A program made the position numbers and the translations under genes. 28,396 bases of DNA from an uncultured Prevotellaceae bacterium (GTDB lineage: Bacteria; Bacteroidota; Bacteroidia; Bacteroidales; Muribaculaceae), in the NCBI GenBank assembly GCA_937898675.1, contig CALEJB010000001.1, forward strand, positions 1 to 28,396, read 5' to 3'. This document shows, in pieces, positions 1 through 7,429 of the stretch. How positions within the stretch are numbered: the stretch's first letter is position 1; each line of letters opens with the position of its first letter. Under the pieces are notes generated by a model. The model had not been told where the DNA came from. It made no database searches and saw only the letters and a list, made by a program, of their open reading frames with translations.

Positions 1-83
1 GAACACTCAAAGCAACTTTCTATTTGGGAGTAATCTTATCCCGAACTGGGGTAAGTAATATCACGCACACACAACGAATCACC
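1..83 (+). other. left-edge stretch, possible 3' end of a rightward gene
   Basis: No complete gene is visible. Two plus-strand frames end here: frame 1 stops at 31-33 after ten codons, and frame 2 stops at 56-58 after eighteen codons. Either could be the tail of a gene outside the window, which would fit the rightward terminator that follows. An 8-bp inverted repeat with one G-T pair (35-42 with 48-55, 5-nt loop) has no T-run and is not called as a terminator. The product cannot be identified. Confidence 0.3.
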
Positions 84-117
84 AAGGGTCCGCAAAGAGA
101 GCGGGCCCTTGATTTTT
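84..117 (+). terminator. rho-independent terminator for a gene left of the window
   Basis: A 10-bp stem (84-93 with 101-110, one G-T pair) with a 7-base loop is followed by GATTTTTG, giving a T-run on the plus strand. The other strand has no T-run after the stem, so the terminator works rightward and serves a gene entering from the left edge. It faces the rplQ terminator at 137-169. Confidence 0.65.
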
Positions 118-136
118 GCCACACACATACACATAC

Positions 137-169
137 AAAAAACCTGCGCCACATGGGGGTGCAGGTTTT
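137..169 (-). terminator. rho-independent terminator of the ribosomal superoperon
   Basis: The arms at 139-150 and 158-169 form a stem of about 12 bp including one wobble pair, with a 7-nt loop. Read leftward, the stem is followed by six T residues (complement of the A-run 137-142). It starts 19 bases beyond the rplQ stop codon and is the only strong terminator seen between rplQ and rpsL. The CA-rich stretch 118-136 lies between it and the opposing terminator. Confidence 0.8.
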
Positions 170-188
170 ATTGAAGTGTATCGCGAAA

Positions 189-677
189 TTATTCTTCGGT
201 CTTGGGGGCCTCTTCAGCAGCGGGAGCAGCCTCGGCCTTGGGAGCAGCCTTCTTGCGGCTACGGCGGGTCGTCTTCTTGGCGGCAGCCTTCTCCTGGTTC
301 TTGGCCTCGAGCATAGCCTCGTTGAAGTCCACGAGCTCGATGAAGCAAGTCTTGGCGTTGTCACCCAGACGGTTGCCGAGCTTGAGGATGCGGGTATAGC
401 CACCGGGACGGTCGCCGATCTTGGCAGCCACATTGCCGAACAATTCCTTAACGGCTTCCTTGTTCTGCAGGTGCTTGAAGACGAGGCGGCGCGATGCGGT
501 GGTGTCTTCCTTAGCCCTGTTGATGAGGGGCTCAGCAAAGACGCGAAGGGCCTTGGCCTTAGCGAGGGTCGTAACGATGCGCTTGTGCATGATGAGTGAA
601 ATCGTCATGTTGGACAACATGGCATCACGGTGGGCGCTCTTGCGGCTCAAATGGTTGAATTTCTTATTGTGTCTCAT
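189..677 (-). CDS. rplQ: 50S ribosomal protein L17 (bL17)
   Basis: L17 binds 23S rRNA near the exit-tunnel side of the large subunit. The start MRHNKKFNHLSRKSAHR and the internal DRPGGYTRILKLG motif are family signatures. At 162 residues it is longer than the E. coli protein (about 127). The extra length is a low-complexity Ala/Lys/Glu-rich tail from about residue 125, basic first and then acidic. Longer tails are common in Bacteroidota L17. It is the last gene of the cluster, 6 bp after rpoA, and is followed by a strong terminator, so it is expressed with RNA polymerase alpha as in most bacteria. Confidence 0.98.
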   Translation of the reverse strand: MRHNKKFNHLSRKSAHRDAMLSNMTISLIMHKRIVTTLAKAKALRVFAEPLINRAKEDTTASRRLVFKHLQNKEAVKELFGNVAAKIGDRPGGYTRILKLGNRLGDNAKTCFIELVDFNEAMLEAKNQEKAAAKKTTRRSRKKAAPKAEAAPAAEEAPKTEE

Positions 678-683
678 CGTTTA

Positions 684-1676
684 TTACTCTTTATCTAATT
701 TGTATTTAGTGATATCCATGCCAAAGTGCAGATTGTTCTTAGCCAGGAGTTCCTCGAGTTCGCTGAGGGACTTCTTACCGAAGTTGCGGAACTTGAGCAG
801 GTCGGTCTTGTTCAAGATAACGAGCTGTCCAAGGCTTTCAACCTCGGCCGACTTGAGGCAGTTCAAAGCACGCACAGAGAGTTCCATTTCAACAAGTTTG
901 GTCTTGAGCAGTTGCCTCATCTTGAGCACCTCCTCGTCAAATTCCTCGTTGCCGTTGACCTCGGTGTTGTCGAGAACGATTTCGCGGTCGGTAAAGAGTT
1001 GGAAGTGCTGGATCAGAATTTCGGCAGCGCCCTTGAGAGCGTCCTTGGGGTGGATGGAGCCATCGGTGGTAATCTCGATGATGAGCTTCTCATAGTCGGT
1101 CTTCTGCTCAACACGGAAGTTCTCGACGGTGGTCTTCACGTTCAAGATGGGCGTGTAGATTGAGTCGATGGCGATTACGTCGATGGGGTCATTGGCGGTG
1201 CGGTTCTCCTCGGCAGGAACATATCCCCTACCCTGATTGACAGAGAGTTCAATCTGGAAACCGCAGGAGGGGTCGATGTGGCAAATCTCAAGGTCGGGGT
1301 TGAGCACCTCGAATCCGCTGAGCACCTTGCCAATGTCACCCGCCTTGAAGACGCTTTGGCCTGAAACCTTGACAACAGCCTTCTCTGAGTCGGTGTCCTC
1401 GACAATGCGTTTGAGGCGCACCTTCTTGAGGTTGAGGATGATGTTGGTAACATCTTCCTTTACTCCAGTGATGGTGGCAAACTCGTGCTGCACACCGTCG
1501 ATGCGGATGTTGCAAATCGCAAAGCCTTCGAGTCCCGAAAGCAGGATGCGGCGCAGTGCGTTACCAATGGTGACACCATAACCGGGCTCCAGAGGGCGGA
1601 ACTCAAATTTGCCGTACGCGTTGTCGGCTTCCAACATTAAGACTTTGTCGGGTTTCTGAAATGCTAAAATAGCCAT
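684..1676 (-). CDS. rpoA: DNA-directed RNA polymerase subunit alpha
   Basis: The alpha subunit dimerises to nucleate RNA polymerase assembly and contacts upstream promoter DNA and activators. The 330-residue product has a full-length N-terminal assembly domain (residues 1 to about 230, including GYGVTIGNALRRILLSGLEG). An acidic linker follows, then a C-terminal domain with the helix-hairpin-helix stretch LKFRNFGKKSLSELEELL. It lies 10 bp after rpsD and 6 bp before rplQ, the standard alpha-operon order. Nothing looks truncated. In Bacteroidota this alpha works with a primary sigma factor that recognises TAnnTTTG promoters, several of which occur in this window. Confidence 0.98.
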   Translation of the reverse strand: MAILAFQKPDKVLMLEADNAYGKFEFRPLEPGYGVTIGNALRRILLSGLEGFAICNIRIDGVQHEFATITGVKEDVTNIILNLKKVRLKRIVEDTDSEKAVVKVSGQSVFKAGDIGKVLSGFEVLNPDLEICHIDPSCGFQIELSVNQGRGYVPAEENRTANDPIDVIAIDSIYTPILNVKTTVENFRVEQKTDYEKLIIEITTDGSIHPKDALKGAAEILIQHFQLFTDREIVLDNTEVNGNEEFDEEVLKMRQLLKTKLVEMELSVRALNCLKSAEVESLGQLVILNKTDLLKFRNFGKKSLSELEELLAKNNLHFGMDITKYKLDKE

Positions 1677-1686
1677 GGAAAAATTA

Positions 1687-2295
1687 TTACTGTTTAGAAT
1701 ACAACTCGACGATCAACTGTTCCTTGATGTTCTCAGGAATGTCCTCGCGAACGGGATGGTGCAGGAGCTTGCCGCCCTTGACATTCTCGTCCCATTCAAT
1801 CCAGGGGTACTTGCTGTGGTTGAAGCCAGCGAGTGCGTCTTGGATAACCTCGAGCGACTTGGACTTCTCGCGGATAGCAACGATTTGACCTTCGCTCACC
1901 GAGTAAGAAGGGATGTTAACGACCTTGCCGTCAACGGTGATGTGGCGGTGGAGGACGAGCTGGCGAGCAGCAGGACGCGTGGGAGCAATACCCAGGCGAT
2001 AAACCACGTTGTCGAGACGAGCCTCGAGCAGTTGCAGCAGCACCTCACCAGTGACACCCTTCATGCGGGAAGCCTTGTTGAAGAGGTTGCGGAACTGACG
2101 CTCAAGCACGCCATAAGTGTACTTTGCTTTCTGTTTTTCGCGAAGCTGGGTGCCGTACTCGGACATCTTCCTGCGACGGTTGGCACCATGCTGGCCCGGG
2201 GGATAATTTTTCTTGGCAAAGTACTTGTCTTCGCCAAAGATGGGTTCACCCAGTTTGCGGGCAATTTTAGATTTTGGACCGGTGTATCTAGCCAT
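1687..2295 (-). CDS. rpsD: 30S ribosomal protein S4 (uS4), zinc-free type
   Basis: S4 is a primary 16S rRNA binder that nucleates 30S body assembly. In several bacteria it also represses translation of its own operon. The 202-residue protein starts MARYTGPKSKIARKLGEPIF. It contains the S4 RNA-binding domain (about 95-155), including RLDNVVYRLG and the HITVDGKVVNIPS core. The N-terminal region lacks the four cysteines of zinc-binding S4, so this is the zinc-independent form. It is preceded by a 181-bp gap holding nested inverted repeats, the widest spacing in this part of the cluster after the rpsL-rpsG gap, which suggests it is separately regulated at the RNA level. Confidence 0.98.
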   Translation of the reverse strand: MARYTGPKSKIARKLGEPIFGEDKYFAKKNYPPGQHGANRRRKMSEYGTQLREKQKAKYTYGVLERQFRNLFNKASRMKGVTGEVLLQLLEARLDNVVYRLGIAPTRPAARQLVLHRHITVDGKVVNIPSYSVSEGQIVAIREKSKSLEVIQDALAGFNHSKYPWIEWDENVKGGKLLHHPVREDIPENIKEQLIVELYSKQ

Positions 2296-2323
2296 AGTCT
2301 TTTCTTAATAAATAATTAACATT

Positions 2324-2403
2324 GTGAATTGGAATCGCTTCAGTGCAGCCGCGATTGCAGAGAGGTCGTATAAAAAATGCAATCCATTCACTGAGAGAGA
2401 TTC
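2324..2403 (-). promoter_or_regulatory. candidate structured mRNA leader upstream of rpsD
   Basis: In the 181-bp gap between rpsK and rpsD the mRNA-sense strand can form three nested helices. The pairings are 2332-2336 with 2399-2403 (5 bp), 2340-2345 with 2389-2394 (6 bp) and 2353-2358 with 2379-2384 (6 bp), closing a 20-nt loop. An alternative helix is also possible: 2324-2332 with 2384-2391, 8 bp with one bulge. The competing pairings sit about 30 bases upstream of the rpsD start. S4 is a known autogenous repressor in E. coli and Bacillus, so an S4-binding leader is the natural inference. The pairings are visible; the function is not proven. Confidence 0.55.
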
Positions 2404-2476
2404 GCGAAAAAGTTTGTTAATAAATAATGATACTGTTTTTAATTAAACAGGACAAGTGGAAAAGTGCCTAAACCGA

Positions 2477-2866
2477 TTAGACCCTTCTTCTCTTGGGGGG
2501 ACGGCAGCCGTTGTGGGGCAGCGGCGTGACGTCGATGATCTCGGTAACCTGGATGCCTGCGCCATGGATGGTGCGGATAGCGGACTCACGGCCATTACCC
2601 GGACCCTTGACATAGGCCTTCACCTTGCGCAAACCGAGGTCATAAGCGACCTTTGCACAGTCTTCGGCAGCCATCTGGGCAGCGTAAGGCGTGTTCTTCT
2701 TAGAACCGCGGAAGCCCATCTTGCCGGCCGAGGACCACGAAATAACCTGTCCCTCACCGTTGGCGAGGCACACAATGATGTTGTTGAACGAAGAATGAAC
2801 GTGCAACTGACCAATACCGTCAACGCGAACGACTCTCTTCTTGGATGCGACTGTCTTTTTAGCCAT
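2477..2866 (-). CDS. rpsK: 30S ribosomal protein S11 (uS11)
   Basis: S11 sits on the 30S platform next to the mRNA exit and the anti-Shine-Dalgarno end of 16S rRNA. The 129-residue product has the usual core (HVHSSFNNIIVCLANGEGQV), the KGPGNGRESAIRTI loop and the basic C-terminus NGCRPPKRRRV. It follows rpsM by 12 bp. The 181-bp gap before the next gene holds the candidate S4 leader. Length and motifs are normal. Confidence 0.98.
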   Translation of the reverse strand: MAKKTVASKKRVVRVDGIGQLHVHSSFNNIIVCLANGEGQVISWSSAGKMGFRGSKKNTPYAAQMAAEDCAKVAYDLGLRKVKAYVKGPGNGRESAIRTIHGAGIQVTEIIDVTPLPHNGCRPPKRRRV

Positions 2867-2878
2867 ACTTCAAAAATG

Positions 2879-3259
2879 TTATTTAGTAGCTTTCTTCTTG
2901 TTTGCAACAGTTTTCTTGCGTCCCTTGCGGGTGCGAGCGTTGTTCTTGGTGCTCTGACCGCGCACGGGCAGACCATTGCGGTGACGGATGCCGCGATAGC
3001 AACCGATGTCCATCAATCGCTTGATGTTCATCTGCACCTCGCTGCGGAGGTCACCCTCTACCTTGTATTCGTTGCCGATGACCTCGCGCACCTTGGCTGC
3101 CTCGGCATCGGTCCAATCCTTTACCCTGGTGTTCTCGTCAACGCCAGCCTTCTTGAGGATTGTGGCGGCGGAGCTGCGGCCGATACCAAAGATGTAGGTA
3201 AGGGCGATAACGCCGCGCTTGTTTTGGGGAATGTCAACCCCGACAATTCTTACTGCCAT
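2879..3259 (-). CDS. rpsM: 30S ribosomal protein S13 (uS13)
   Basis: S13 is in the 30S head and forms bridges to the 50S subunit and contacts with P-site tRNA. The 126-residue protein begins MAVRIVGVDIPQNKRGVIAL. It has the helix-two-turn-helix region (IFGIGRSSAATILKKAGV), the signature IGCYRGIRHRNGLPVRGQ and a lysine-rich tail. It is the first gene of the alpha group (rpsM-rpsK-rpsD-rpoA-rplQ). A TAnnTTTG box lies 22 bp upstream of its start, between it and rpmJ. Confidence 0.98.
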   Translation of the reverse strand: MAVRIVGVDIPQNKRGVIALTYIFGIGRSSAATILKKAGVDENTRVKDWTDAEAAKVREVIGNEYKVEGDLRSEVQMNIKRLMDIGCYRGIRHRNGLPVRGQSTKNNARTRKGRKKTVANKKKATK

Positions 3260-3281
3260 ATATCTATTTCAATTTTTTTTG

Positions 3282-3289
3282 CAAAGTTA
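3282..3289 (-). promoter_or_regulatory. possible internal promoter -7 box (TAACTTTG) before rpsM
   Basis: Read leftward, 3289-3282 is TAACTTTG, an exact match to the Bacteroidota -7 consensus TAnnTTTG. It lies in the 40-bp gap between rpmJ and rpsM. It is the only exact match I found in the intergenic gaps between rpmJ and rplQ. No TTTG is seen at the expected upstream distance, so the promoter is weak or incomplete. If real, the alpha-group genes have their own transcription start about 15 nt before rpsM. Confidence 0.4.
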
Positions 3290-3299
3290 ATACTTTTTT

Positions 3300-3416
3300 T
3301 TATCCCTGACGCTGTTTGAACTTGGGATTTTTCTTGTTAATCACATACAGGCGCCCTTTGCGACGTACAATCTTGCAGTCTTCGTTGCGCTTCTTGATAG
3401 ATGCTCTAACTTTCAT
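3300..3416 (-). CDS. rpmJ: 50S ribosomal protein L36 (bL36), zinc-free type
   Basis: This is a 38-residue protein beginning MKVRASIKKRNEDCKIVRRK and ending NPKFKQRQG. The ends match L36, the smallest large-subunit protein, which binds 23S rRNA near the L7/L12 stalk base. Zinc-binding L36 has three Cys and one His; here only one Cys (residue 14) remains and the His position in NPKxKQ is Phe. It is therefore the zinc-independent form typical of Bacteroidota. It lies 17 bp after infA and 40 bp before rpsM, its standard place. Confidence 0.96.
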   Translation of the reverse strand: MKVRASIKKRNEDCKIVRRKGRLYVINKKNPKFKQRQG

Positions 3417-3433
3417 AATATATTCTGGTTTTG

Positions 3434-3652
3434 TTATTTGTATCTGAATGAAATTCTTCCTTTCGACAAATCGTAGGGGGACATTTCCACTCTCACCTTG
3501 TCACCTGGCAAAATCTTGATGTAGTGCATCCTCATCTTGCCGCTGATGTGGGCCGTGATCTGGTGCCCATTCTCGAGTTCCACGCGGAACATCGCGTTGG
3601 ACAGAGCCTCAACGATTGTGCCGTCTAATTCAATTGCTGTCTGTTTAGCCAT
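3434..3652 (-). CDS. infA: translation initiation factor IF-1
   Basis: IF-1 binds the 30S A site during initiation, blocks premature tRNA entry and assists IF-2 and IF-3. The 72-residue product is a single OB-fold (S1-like) domain. It has the hallmark stretches LDGTIVEALSNAMFRVELEN, GHQITAHISGKMRMHYIKI and LPGDKVRVEMSPYDLSKGRI. It lies 44 bp after map and 17 bp before rpmJ, the common map-infA-rpmJ arrangement. Length is normal. Confidence 0.98.
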   Translation of the reverse strand: MAKQTAIELDGTIVEALSNAMFRVELENGHQITAHISGKMRMHYIKILPGDKVRVEMSPYDLSKGRISFRYK

Positions 3653-3696
3653 ATAAAACCTTATAATGTTGCGTTTGCTGTTTATCTATTGTTCAA

Positions 3697-4482
3697 TCAA
3701 ATGAACCTGTCACCCAGCACCTCCTTGATGCCATCAAAGGAGGAGAGGATGTCGGGCTTGCCGTGATGGATGGCAATGGAGTGCTCAAAGTGGGCGCTCG
3801 GCTTGCGGTCGCGCGTGCGGGTTGTCCATCCGTCACGCTCGGTGATGATGTTCTTGCCGCCCATGTTAATCATGGGCTCGATGGCAATAGTCATACCGTT
3901 GCGCAGCAGGGGGCCGGTGCCTCGGCGCCCGTAGTTGGGCACCTCGGGCTCTTCGTGCAGCTTGCGCCCCACCCCATGTCCGACCATCTCGCGCACAACA
4001 CTGTAGTTGCGACGCTCGCAGTAGGTCTGGATAGCGTTGCTGATGTCACCGATGCGGTTGCCGGGCACGGCGTGCTCGATGCCGGCATAGAGTGACTCCT
4101 TGGTGGTGCGCAGCAGCTGCAGGGTCTCTTCGGCAACATTGCCCACACAGAAGGTGTAGGTGCTGTCGCCGTTGAACCCCTCGGGGGTGACGGCACCGCA
4201 GTCGCATGACACGATGTCGCCATCCTCGAGCGCATAGTTCGACGGAATGCCGTGCACTACGACCTCGTTGACCGAGGTGCAGAGCGTGGCGGGAAAGCCG
4301 TACAGCCCCTTGAAGCCGGGCGTGCAGCCTTGGGAACGGATATACTCCTCGGCGATTTGGTCGAGACGGCGCGTGGTCACGCCGGGGCTCACCCACTTGG
4401 CCACTTCGACCAGGGTACCTGCCACGACAAGGTTAGCCTTGCGCAGCATCTCAATCTCTTCGTCTGTCTTGAGGTATATCAT
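3697..4482 (-). CDS. map: methionine aminopeptidase, type I
   Basis: This cytosolic metalloenzyme removes the initiator Met from nascent proteins when the second residue is small. The 261-residue protein carries all five metal ligands in family contexts: Asp in SCDCGAV, Asp in GDSTYTF, His in GHGVGRKLHEEP, Glu in IAIEPMIN and Glu in FEHSIAI. There is no N-terminal zinc-finger extension, so it is the short bacterial form. It lies 37 bp after secY and 44 bp before infA. The adenylate kinase gene often found at this spot in Firmicutes is absent. Confidence 0.97.
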   Translation of the reverse strand: MIYLKTDEEIEMLRKANLVVAGTLVEVAKWVSPGVTTRRLDQIAEEYIRSQGCTPGFKGLYGFPATLCTSVNEVVVHGIPSNYALEDGDIVSCDCGAVTPEGFNGDSTYTFCVGNVAEETLQLLRTTKESLYAGIEHAVPGNRIGDISNAIQTYCERRNYSVVREMVGHGVGRKLHEEPEVPNYGRRGTGPLLRNGMTIAIEPMINMGGKNIITERDGWTTRTRDRKPSAHFEHSIAIHHGKPDILSSFDGIKEVLGDRFI

Positions 4483-4519
4483 TGTTTGATTGAATTCAAA
4501 ATAAACAGGTTGACGCGTC

Positions 4520-5857
4520 TTAGCGGGTGCGACCCTTGATTTTACCAGACTTCATCAGACCATCGTAGTGGTGCATCATCAGGTGGGTCTCGATCTGCTG
4601 GAGGGTGTCAAGAACGACACCGACAACGATCAGCAGCGAGGTGCCGCCAAAGAACTGGGCGAACTGCTGGTTGACGCCGAACATGCGGGCAAAGGCCGGC
4701 AGGATGGCGACGATGCCGAGGAACAGCGAGCCCGGGAGGGTGATGCGCGACATGATTGAGTCGAGATACTCGGCGGTCTTCTTGCCCGGCTTGATGCCAG
4801 GGATGAAGCCGCTGTTCTTCTTCATCTCCTCGGCCATCTGGGTGGGACGCACCGTGATGGCGGTGTAGAAGTAGGTGAAGGCGACAATCATGAGGAAATA
4901 TACCACATTGTACCAGAATCCGTTCATGTCACCAAAGGTGCGCGAGATGGAACCGAGGATGCCGGATTCCGACTGGTGCGCGCCAAATCCCGCGAGGGTG
5001 ATGGGGATGAACATGAGCGCCTGAGCAAAGATGATAGGCATCACGTTAGCGGCATTGACCTTCAAGGGGATGTACTGACGGGCACCGCCATACTGCTTGT
5101 TGCCCACGATGCGCTTGGCATACTGCACGGGCACCTTGCGGGTGCCCTGGGTGAGCATCACTGCGCCTGCAGTGATGGCAAACAGGATGACGATCTCGAC
5201 GAGGAACATCACCAGACCGCCCTGGGCGGTATTCAGACGACCTGTAAACTCTTGAACGATGGATCCGGGGAAACGGGCGAGGATACCCACCAAGATGATG
5301 ATGGAGATACCGTTGCCGATACCCTTGTCGGTGATCTTCTCACCGAGCCACATGATCAACATCGCACCAGCGGTGAGGACAATGCTCAGATAGAGCATCA
5401 TCATGCCCGAGATGTGAGCATGCCCACCGGCGGCGTTAACCTGGTACTGCAGATTCATCAGATAGGCGGGAGCCTGGAACAAAAGAATCAGGACAGTGAG
5501 GTAACGGGTGTACTGGTTGAGCTTCGTGCGTCCACTCTCGCCCTCGCGCTGCATCTTTTGGAAGCTGGGCACTACCATACCCATGAGCTGGATAACGATA
5601 GAGGCGGTGATGTAGGGCATGATACCCAACGCGAAGATTGAAGCCTCGCTGAATGCGCCGCCCGAGAACATGTCGAGCAGCTGCATCAGGCCACTGTTGG
5701 TGAAGTTGCGCATGGCCTCCAGGTCCGAGGGGCTGATGCCCGGCAGGACAACGTGGCAACCAAAGCGGTAGATCACGATAAACAGGAAAGTGGTGATCAG
5801 ACGCTTGCGCAGGTCTTCAATCTTCCAGATGTTTTTAATTGTTTCAATGAGTTTCAT
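4520..5857 (-). CDS. secY: preprotein translocase subunit SecY
   Basis: SecY is the pore-forming subunit of the SecYEG channel for protein export and membrane insertion. The 445-residue product has ten hydrophobic segments. Both SecY signatures are present: FALGIMPYITASIVIQL (helix 2 region) and the following loop with GESGRTKLNQYTRYLT. The ending SLLIVVGVVLDTLQQIE followed by a short basic tail is also characteristic. It lies 5 bp after rplO and 37 bp before map, as in other spc operons. Co-expression ties export capacity to ribosome production. Confidence 0.98.
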   Translation of the reverse strand: MKLIETIKNIWKIEDLRKRLITTFLFIVIYRFGCHVVLPGISPSDLEAMRNFTNSGLMQLLDMFSGGAFSEASIFALGIMPYITASIVIQLMGMVVPSFQKMQREGESGRTKLNQYTRYLTVLILLFQAPAYLMNLQYQVNAAGGHAHISGMMMLYLSIVLTAGAMLIMWLGEKITDKGIGNGISIIILVGILARFPGSIVQEFTGRLNTAQGGLVMFLVEIVILFAITAGAVMLTQGTRKVPVQYAKRIVGNKQYGGARQYIPLKVNAANVMPIIFAQALMFIPITLAGFGAHQSESGILGSISRTFGDMNGFWYNVVYFLMIVAFTYFYTAITVRPTQMAEEMKKNSGFIPGIKPGKKTAEYLDSIMSRITLPGSLFLGIVAILPAFARMFGVNQQFAQFFGGTSLLIVVGVVLDTLQQIETHLMMHHYDGLMKSGKIKGRTR

Positions 5858-5862
5858 CAGGA

Positions 5863-6309
5863 TTAAAGTTTTGAGATGGTGCCACCGGCGGCAGTGATGA
5901 TCTCTTCAGCCTTCTTGGAGAAACCGTGGGCTTCAACATCAAGCTTACGGGTCAACTGGCCCTGGCCCAAAATTTTAATAAGCTGGTTTTTACGAGCCAT
6001 GCCTGCCTGGATGAGGTCGGCAACGGTGATCTTGTCGAGGTTATTCTTCTCGGCGAGAGCCTCAAGCACAGCAACGTTGATGGCCTTGTACTCCACGCGG
6101 TTGATGTTCTTGAAACCGCCCTTGGGGACGCGGCGCTGCAGGGGCATCTGGCCGCCTTCGAAGCCGACCTTCTGCTTGTAACCCGAGCGTGACTTAGCTC
6201 CCTTGTGACCACGAGTCGACGTACCGCCCTTGCCCGAACCGGGACCGCGGCCAATGCGACTTTTCTTCTTATTTGAACCTACAGCAGGTTTTAAATCATG
6301 TAATTCCAT
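5863..6309 (-). CDS. rplO: 50S ribosomal protein L15 (uL15)
   Basis: L15 is a late-assembling large-subunit protein that links 23S rRNA domains. The 148-residue product has the Gly/Lys/Arg-rich extended N-terminus (RIGRGPGSGKGGTSTRGHKG), the FEGGQMPLQRRVPKGGF motif and a globular C-terminal half ending in AAGGTISKL. It sits 32 bp after rpmD and 5 bp before secY, the normal spc order. No anomalies. Confidence 0.98.
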   Translation of the reverse strand: MELHDLKPAVGSNKKKSRIGRGPGSGKGGTSTRGHKGAKSRSGYKQKVGFEGGQMPLQRRVPKGGFKNINRVEYKAINVAVLEALAEKNNLDKITVADLIQAGMARKNQLIKILGQGQLTRKLDVEAHGFSKKAEEIITAAGGTISKL

Positions 6310-6341
6310 AATGTTGTTTCTATAAAAATTGATTATGTGAA

Positions 6342-6524
6342 TTAGTCAACATTGGTGACTTGCACCAGGTGACGGACAGCGTTTACCATGCCCAGCACCT
6401 GAGGGGTTGCCTCGAGGGTGACGGTGTGGTTGAGCTTCCTCAGTCCGAGGGCGTCGAGGGTCCTCTTTTGGCGAGCCGGACGATTGATGCGGCTTTTCAC
6501 TTGTTTAATCTGTATCTTAGCCAT
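6342..6524 (-). CDS. rpmD: 50S ribosomal protein L30 (uL30)
   Basis: The start at 6524 gives a 60-residue protein MAKIQIKQVKSRINRPARQK ending LVQVTNVD, matching the short bacterial L30 in length and motifs (TLDALGLRKLN is diagnostic). An in-frame ATG at 6575 would add 17 residues but would overlap the end of rpsE, and no L30 has such an extension, so it was rejected. L30 binds 23S rRNA and 5S-proximal regions. It lies between rpsE (16 bp) and rplO (32 bp). Confidence 0.97.
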   Translation of the reverse strand: MAKIQIKQVKSRINRPARQKRTLDALGLRKLNHTVTLEATPQVLGMVNAVRHLVQVTNVD

Positions 6525-6540
6525 AACTGTAAACAAATTT

Positions 6541-7062
6541 TTAACCGTTAAACACCTTGTCCACAGCGATGCCACGCTGGCGAGCGACCATGGCCGGGCT
6601 GCGCATCTCCTCGAGCGCTGCCAGGGTGGCCTTTACCAGGTTGTGGGGGTTGCTGGAACCCTTGGACTTGCAAATAACATCGGTAATGCCCACGGTCTCG
6701 AAGACGGCGCGCATAGCGCCACCGGCCTTGACACCGGTACCGGCGCTTGCCGGCTTCATGATGATGCGGGAGCCGCCGAACTTGGCAACTACCTCGTGGG
6801 GAATGGTACCCTTGTGGATGGGGACCTTGATGAGGTTCTTCTTGGCTGCATCGGTACCCTTGGAGATAGCGGTGGTAACCTCATTGGCCTTACCCAGTCC
6901 GTAACCGATAACGCCGTTGCCGTCACCGACAACAACGATTGCGGCGAAGGTGAACGTGCGACCACCCTTGGTAACCTTGGTGGTGCGGTTGATGGCCACC
7001 AGGCGCTCCTTGATGTTCTCGGAGTCGGCAGCGATCTTTACTCTATTACTTTTCTTCAGCAT
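6541..7062 (-). CDS. rpsE: 30S ribosomal protein S5 (uS5)
   Basis: S5 lies at the mRNA entry site and influences decoding accuracy and mRNA unwinding. The 173-residue protein has the N-terminal double-stranded RNA-binding domain. This includes RTTKVTKGGRTFTFAAIVVV, the loop where spectinomycin-resistance changes occur in other bacteria, with no obvious change here. It also has the GDGNGVIGYGLGKANEV stretch and the C-terminal fold with GSSNPHNLVKATLAAL. It lies 6 bp after rplR. Confidence 0.98.
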   Translation of the reverse strand: MLKKSNRVKIAADSENIKERLVAINRTTKVTKGGRTFTFAAIVVVGDGNGVIGYGLGKANEVTTAISKGTDAAKKNLIKVPIHKGTIPHEVVAKFGGSRIIMKPASAGTGVKAGGAMRAVFETVGITDVICKSKGSSNPHNLVKATLAALEEMRSPAMVARQRGIAVDKVFNG

Positions 7063-7068
7063 GATTTC

Positions 7069-7410
7069 TTAAAATTTAAGTCCGCCTTTGCGTGCGCCGT
7101 CGGCCAACGATTTAACTCTACCATGGAACAGGAAGCCGTTGCGGTCAAACACAACAGTGCTGATGCCGGCCTCAAGGGCCTTCTTGGCTACTGCCTCACC
7201 CACCTTAGCGGCGATTTCGCTCTTGGTGCCCTCGGTGATACCCTTGGACGATGCCGATACGAGCGTGTTGCCGGCGAGGTCGTCAATGACCTGGGCATAG
7301 ATTTGCTTGTTGCTGCGGAAAACACACAGCCTGGGACGCTCCGGAGTGCCGCTGATGCGACCGCGGATGCGAGCCTTGATCTTGTTTCTTCTTTCAGATT
7401 TGGATATCAT
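7069..7410 (-). CDS. rplR: 50S ribosomal protein L18 (uL18)
   Basis: L18 binds 5S rRNA and helps attach it to the large subunit. The 113-residue product has a basic N-terminus (RRNKIKARIRGRISG), the PERPRLCVFRSNKQIYAQVI signature and the ending FDRNGFLFHGRVKSLADGAR. Length is normal for bacteria. It lies 19 bp after rplF and 6 bp before rpsE. Confidence 0.98.
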   Translation of the reverse strand: MISKSERRNKIKARIRGRISGTPERPRLCVFRSNKQIYAQVIDDLAGNTLVSASSKGITEGTKSEIAAKVGEAVAKKALEAGISTVVFDRNGFLFHGRVKSLADGARKGGLKF

Positions 7411-7429
7411 GATGTTGTTTTCTACTTAA

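Noticed and set aside
118..136. CA-rich run between the two facing terminators
   Set aside because: A short imperfect dinucleotide-like stretch; no sign of function or of a true microsatellite.
24..599. 191-codon plus-strand ORF over the rplQ terminator and rplQ
   Set aside because: It runs through both terminators and antisense to L17 and has no recognisable domain.
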